A stretch of DNA of 64,000 bases from Acanthopleura granulata (taxonomy: Eukaryota > Mollusca > Polyplacophora > Chitonida > Chitonidae), in NCBI GenBank assembly GCA_016165875.1, contig JABBOT010000004.1, positions 19,870,007 through 19,934,006 on the forward strand, given 5' to 3'. The position numbers and the translations under genes are program-made. Of this stretch, positions 61,012-64,000 are shown piece by piece. The first letter of the stretch is position 1, and each line of letters starts with the position of its first letter. The notes beneath the pieces were generated by a model. It made no database searches. It had not been told where the DNA came from and saw nothing but the letters and a program-made list of their open reading frames with translations.

Positions 61012-62349
61012 TCATTTTTACATGAACAAAACACTGGAACACAATGATTCAAGTTTTGTCGACACAAAAGGACTGTGTTAACTGAACTCTAAGTAATTTT
61101 CATCAAGCAGTGCACATGGTCTTGGAGAAGAACCCTCTTGCGAAATTTCATTCACTTTTTTTCTTTTGAAATCTTAAGGCCTGTAATACATTACCTTGTG
61201 CCTTTGTGTGTAGTGGGCGGGATTGGGTATTTGTATCCAGTCCTTATGTATTCCATATACTTGTATATATTTAAAATATAAATTTAAGTAGTCATGCTAT
61301 TGCATATATATGCTACGAAGAATGTCTGTGGTAAGACTATACCGTCGACAGGTAGGCATTATTTCCTGTGGTTTTTCATTCTTTTGTGATTACTGTGATT
61401 ATAAATAGATGGACGCCCGGTCACGTCTGAGAAAAACTTCCAGCAATCTATAGGCCTACATTGGTTTAAAACAGTGGAATTAAATACCTTGTATTTATAT
61501 CGTAAAGTCAGCGATGGAAATATTGGCTATATATGTGATGTACGCGTTTGGGTATCATTGAAAAATAAAATCTTATAGTACTCTGTAAAAGAAACAGACA
61601 TGCCGCATGTAATTCTCCAGTAGCGATTACATGCAAATGGAAACAAATACTTAGATTTATAAAAGCGTATTTGTTTACTCGTAGCACACTCTGTTTGCAA
61701 GTAAGATCATTTTCAAGTTAACAGACGATGGCAATTAATGGGATATCAGAGGAAGAGAAGTCATGGTACAGTTACCTATATAAAAACTGCCCATATTTAA
61801 TGAAAACGGAGCCGGAAATGCCACCCCATGCATGCAGGGTCAGAATGGATAAAATAGGTCGACGAAACATATCTATAGTTTGCTATATCTTGTACATGTC
61901 GCTGCTCTGGCTTTACTCTCTATTGTAGTCTTTTATATTATCTATGAATGATTTCAACATAAGACCCGGGTCTATGTCTATAGTCACTGCAGAACTCTGT
62001 CAGTATTGTGCATTCATTGTCACCACTTGAAATGTGCATTGTCAACGTATTAACGTTGTGTTATTAAGGAATGGAGAAGCCTCGTCTTGACAAATTTTAT
62101 ACGTGGCTGGAGCCTACCTATAATGCTTGTTTCGGCTGTGTAAGACAGATGAAGTGAATACGCGGATATTATCAGAATCCCAAAGCAAGACCAGCGAATA
62201 TGTACTCCTAGAGAAACACGTTGCCATAAATATAATTATTCTACTTTATGATAACTTCTGGGCTCACGCTTTAAGTCTTAATGATGATTATCCTAACAAA
62301 AAGTTTACGCATGAGTAACGGGAGCCTGGAGATAACATGTAAACAACAG
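61012..62349. other. Intergenic, no gene seen
   Basis: Short frames such as 61728-61928 have no recognisable domain. Confidence 0.5.
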
Positions 62350-62800
62350 GTGCCCCCCACTGGATTATACTTGTTGAATACAGGCTTAAAGATTATCGCC
62401 AAGACAATGGCAAACAGACTAAAAGCTGTTATATACCTTCAATTACCCATGGAGACCTGACTAGCTTTATGCCAAACCGATATATCGGTGAAAACATTCG
62501 AATGATCTTTGACATGAAAGAGCAATGTCATGCAAAAACATAATTGTCCTATGCTGGTAAAGCTCCTAGATACAGAAGAATCATTTGATAAACTCAACTA
62601 CTAGGTTTACATAAAAACATTTTGAGATTACTTGGTTTTTGGAGAAATTTTAATATAATGGATTAAAATCTTGGATAATCACCCAATTTCGTTGATGTAG
62701 AAAGGGATGTTTGACAGGGGTCTTCTCTGTCTCCTTACCTGTTTGTTCCCCCGATTAATTTGCTGGCTATTAAGATAACAAGTTTACACCTGCAAATACA
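62350..62800 (+). mobile_element. Decayed LINE reverse transcriptase fragment
   Basis: Broken frames carry the order of motifs seen in LINE reverse transcriptases of the L1/Tx1 kind. KIIAKTMANRLKAV lies at about 62388-62430. FMPNRYIGENIRMIFDMKEQ lies at about 62465-62526. The part that should hold the first catalytic aspartate block (LLLDTEESFDKLN) follows, then LRLLGF and WIKILDN. In-frame stops and frame shifts interrupt it repeatedly, so it is dead. Similarity may continue to about 62900, where SINE copy 11 abuts it. Confidence 0.75.
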
Positions 62801-62920
62801 ACAGTTTCTACAAAAAAATCTTCTGGTTTCATTAAAGATAAACATGAAAACATTTCAAATTTTGCCTCGAGGAAGATTTTATGCATTTGTGAATGACAGT
62901 CTAGTAAACAGTATCTTTTG

Positions 62921-63069
62921 AATTTATTTATTTATTTATTTATTCGATTGGTATTTTACGCCATACTAAAGAATATTTCACTTCTACGACGGCGGTCATC
63001 ATTATGGTTGGAGGAAGCCGGGCAGAGCCCGGGGGAAACCCACGACCATCCGCAGGTTGCTGCCAGACA
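62921..63069 (-). mobile_element. SINE copy 11, 5'-truncated
   Basis: The plus strand starts with TTTATTTATTTATTTATTCG and runs through GTATTTTACGCCATACTAAA, CTTCTACGACGGCGG and CCGGGCAGAGCCCGGGGG to CCATCCGCAGGTTGCTGCCA. The head is missing. It lies immediately right of the LINE remnant. Confidence 0.8.
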
Positions 63070-63546
63070 GGGTATGCCATTTATATTTGATCACTTACAA
63101 ACATTATGCAGCATATCTGCTGAGGATACTTTTCTGTCTTATGTGGCATTTTACGGCATTCCGTTTCTTTTGCCTTGAAATCAAAGGTATACAAGACAAT
63201 GTTACGCCACATGTATACCCAAAGTTTTTCTGTCCTTATTAAAGGTAAATCTTGTTAGGTTTCACGTTTAACATGTAAAGACATACATACATGTACATGT
63301 ACTAGTATCCAGTGACTATACTGGCCAAAGAAAGAAAATTGAGTGATTAGTAGCTGTGCATTTTTAACAAGACCTACAAAGTTAGGACTTAGCATTTTAT
63401 ATTAGCGGCTATATCGCATAATACCATCCCAAAAATTTCTGTATATTACTAATCGTTGGTTACCCATTTCATACGAAATGCGGTAATAAAAGTAACTTTT
63501 AAGCCATCTACATGTATATTTTATCATGTGCATTTATATTGGTCAG
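63070..63546. other. No gene seen
   Basis: Contains an ACATACATACATGTACATGT stretch near 63280. No coding or RNA gene is supported. Confidence 0.5.
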
Positions 63547-63662
63547 GGGTGGTCACGGGTTTCCCTTGGGCTCTGTCTGGTTTCCTCCCACCATAATGCT
63601 GGACACCGTCGAATCAGTGACGTATTCTTGAGTACGGCGTAAAACCCCAATGAAATAAATAT
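63547..63662 (+). mobile_element. SINE copy 12, 5'-truncated
   Basis: GGTGGTCACGGGTTTCCCTT, then GGTTTCCTCCCACCATAATG, CTGGACACCGTCGAATCAGT, TATTCTTGAGTACGGCGTAA and AATGAAATAAATA. It lacks the head. Confidence 0.75.
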
Positions 63663-64000
63663 GAAGGCACTAGTCCGCTGAATCAGGTAACCACATGGTT
63701 ATGGATACAAAAGTTCACAAATTCGGGTACACCTCTTGATATCTATGGATTTTAATGAGCAGTTCAAACTTTTCATTTCGTCAAACGCGCTGTTTGCCAA
63801 AGGTCATGGAGGCTCTGTGTAACTCTTCCGAACAGTCCCGGCTTTCACCAACATGGGATACATCCGATGCTCACGACTACCAAAACTGATCCAACATGTC
63901 ACACCACGGATTATTCCGAATCAGCTGATAGATTGCGTAATTCAATAAGGAAGTAATAAATTCCTCCCACTGAAATAATTGCTTCAAGAAGCGTTACAAT
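63663..64000. other. Right edge, no gene seen
   Basis: No supported feature before the window ends. Confidence 0.5.

Noticed and set aside
1..64000. CRISPR arrays, prophage, bacterial operons or defence systems
   Set aside because: No regularly spaced repeats, Shine-Dalgarno-led gene runs or relevant proteins were seen; the window is animal nuclear DNA.

Overview
This window is nuclear DNA of an animal, most likely a bivalve mollusc or another lophotrochozoan. The evidence is AT-rich DNA, genes split by many GT..AG introns, one complete metazoan gene (FAF1) with 18 coding exons, and at least twelve copies of a tRNA-derived SINE ending in AAAT repeats. From memory, that SINE resembles ones common in bivalves; no search was possible. 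No bacterial operon, CRISPR array, prophage or other prokaryotic system is present. Most of the short open reading frames are chance.

Layout. (1) 1-8.2 kb: a minus-strand gene may enter from the right. A TATA box, CArG box, MEF2 site and non-coding first exon lie near 8.0 kb, and a 63-codon coding exon of unknown family lies at 2.2-2.4 kb. The rest of the gene would lie beyond the left edge. (2) 8.2-27 kb: intergenic, rich in repeats. It holds SINE copies, two unclassified interspersed repeat families (here called A and B), a GGGCCCGTTTTA-ended MITE and a large fold-back element at 26.3-26.7 kb. (3) 27.5-36.2 kb: a plus-strand GT31 beta-1,3-glycosyltransferase with an intronless 408-residue reading frame, a probable 5' UTR intron, two upstream ORFs and a long T-rich 3' region with several poly(A) signals. 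(4) 37.3-40.8 kb: a weak candidate first exon on the plus strand, followed by a decayed tandem duplication. (5) 44.66-55.67 kb: the complete FAF1 gene on the minus strand, 654 residues, rebuilt exon by exon with every splice site and phase consistent. Its introns carry one SINE and a tandemly duplicated unknown repeat. (6) 55.8-64 kb: repeat-rich flank with more SINEs, a tandem pair of repeat B, a plus-strand Tctex1-type dynein light chain gene (145 residues, one coding exon) and a decayed LINE reverse transcriptase.

The three clear genes do unrelated jobs: Golgi glycosylation, p97/ubiquitin-linked protein quality control, and dynein or ciliary transport. Nothing suggests that they form a functional cluster. 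I did not find a convincing new biological system. The most useful leads are the muscle-type promoter with its orphan exon, the fold-back element, the two unclassified repeat families and the recent SINE insertions with target-site duplications.
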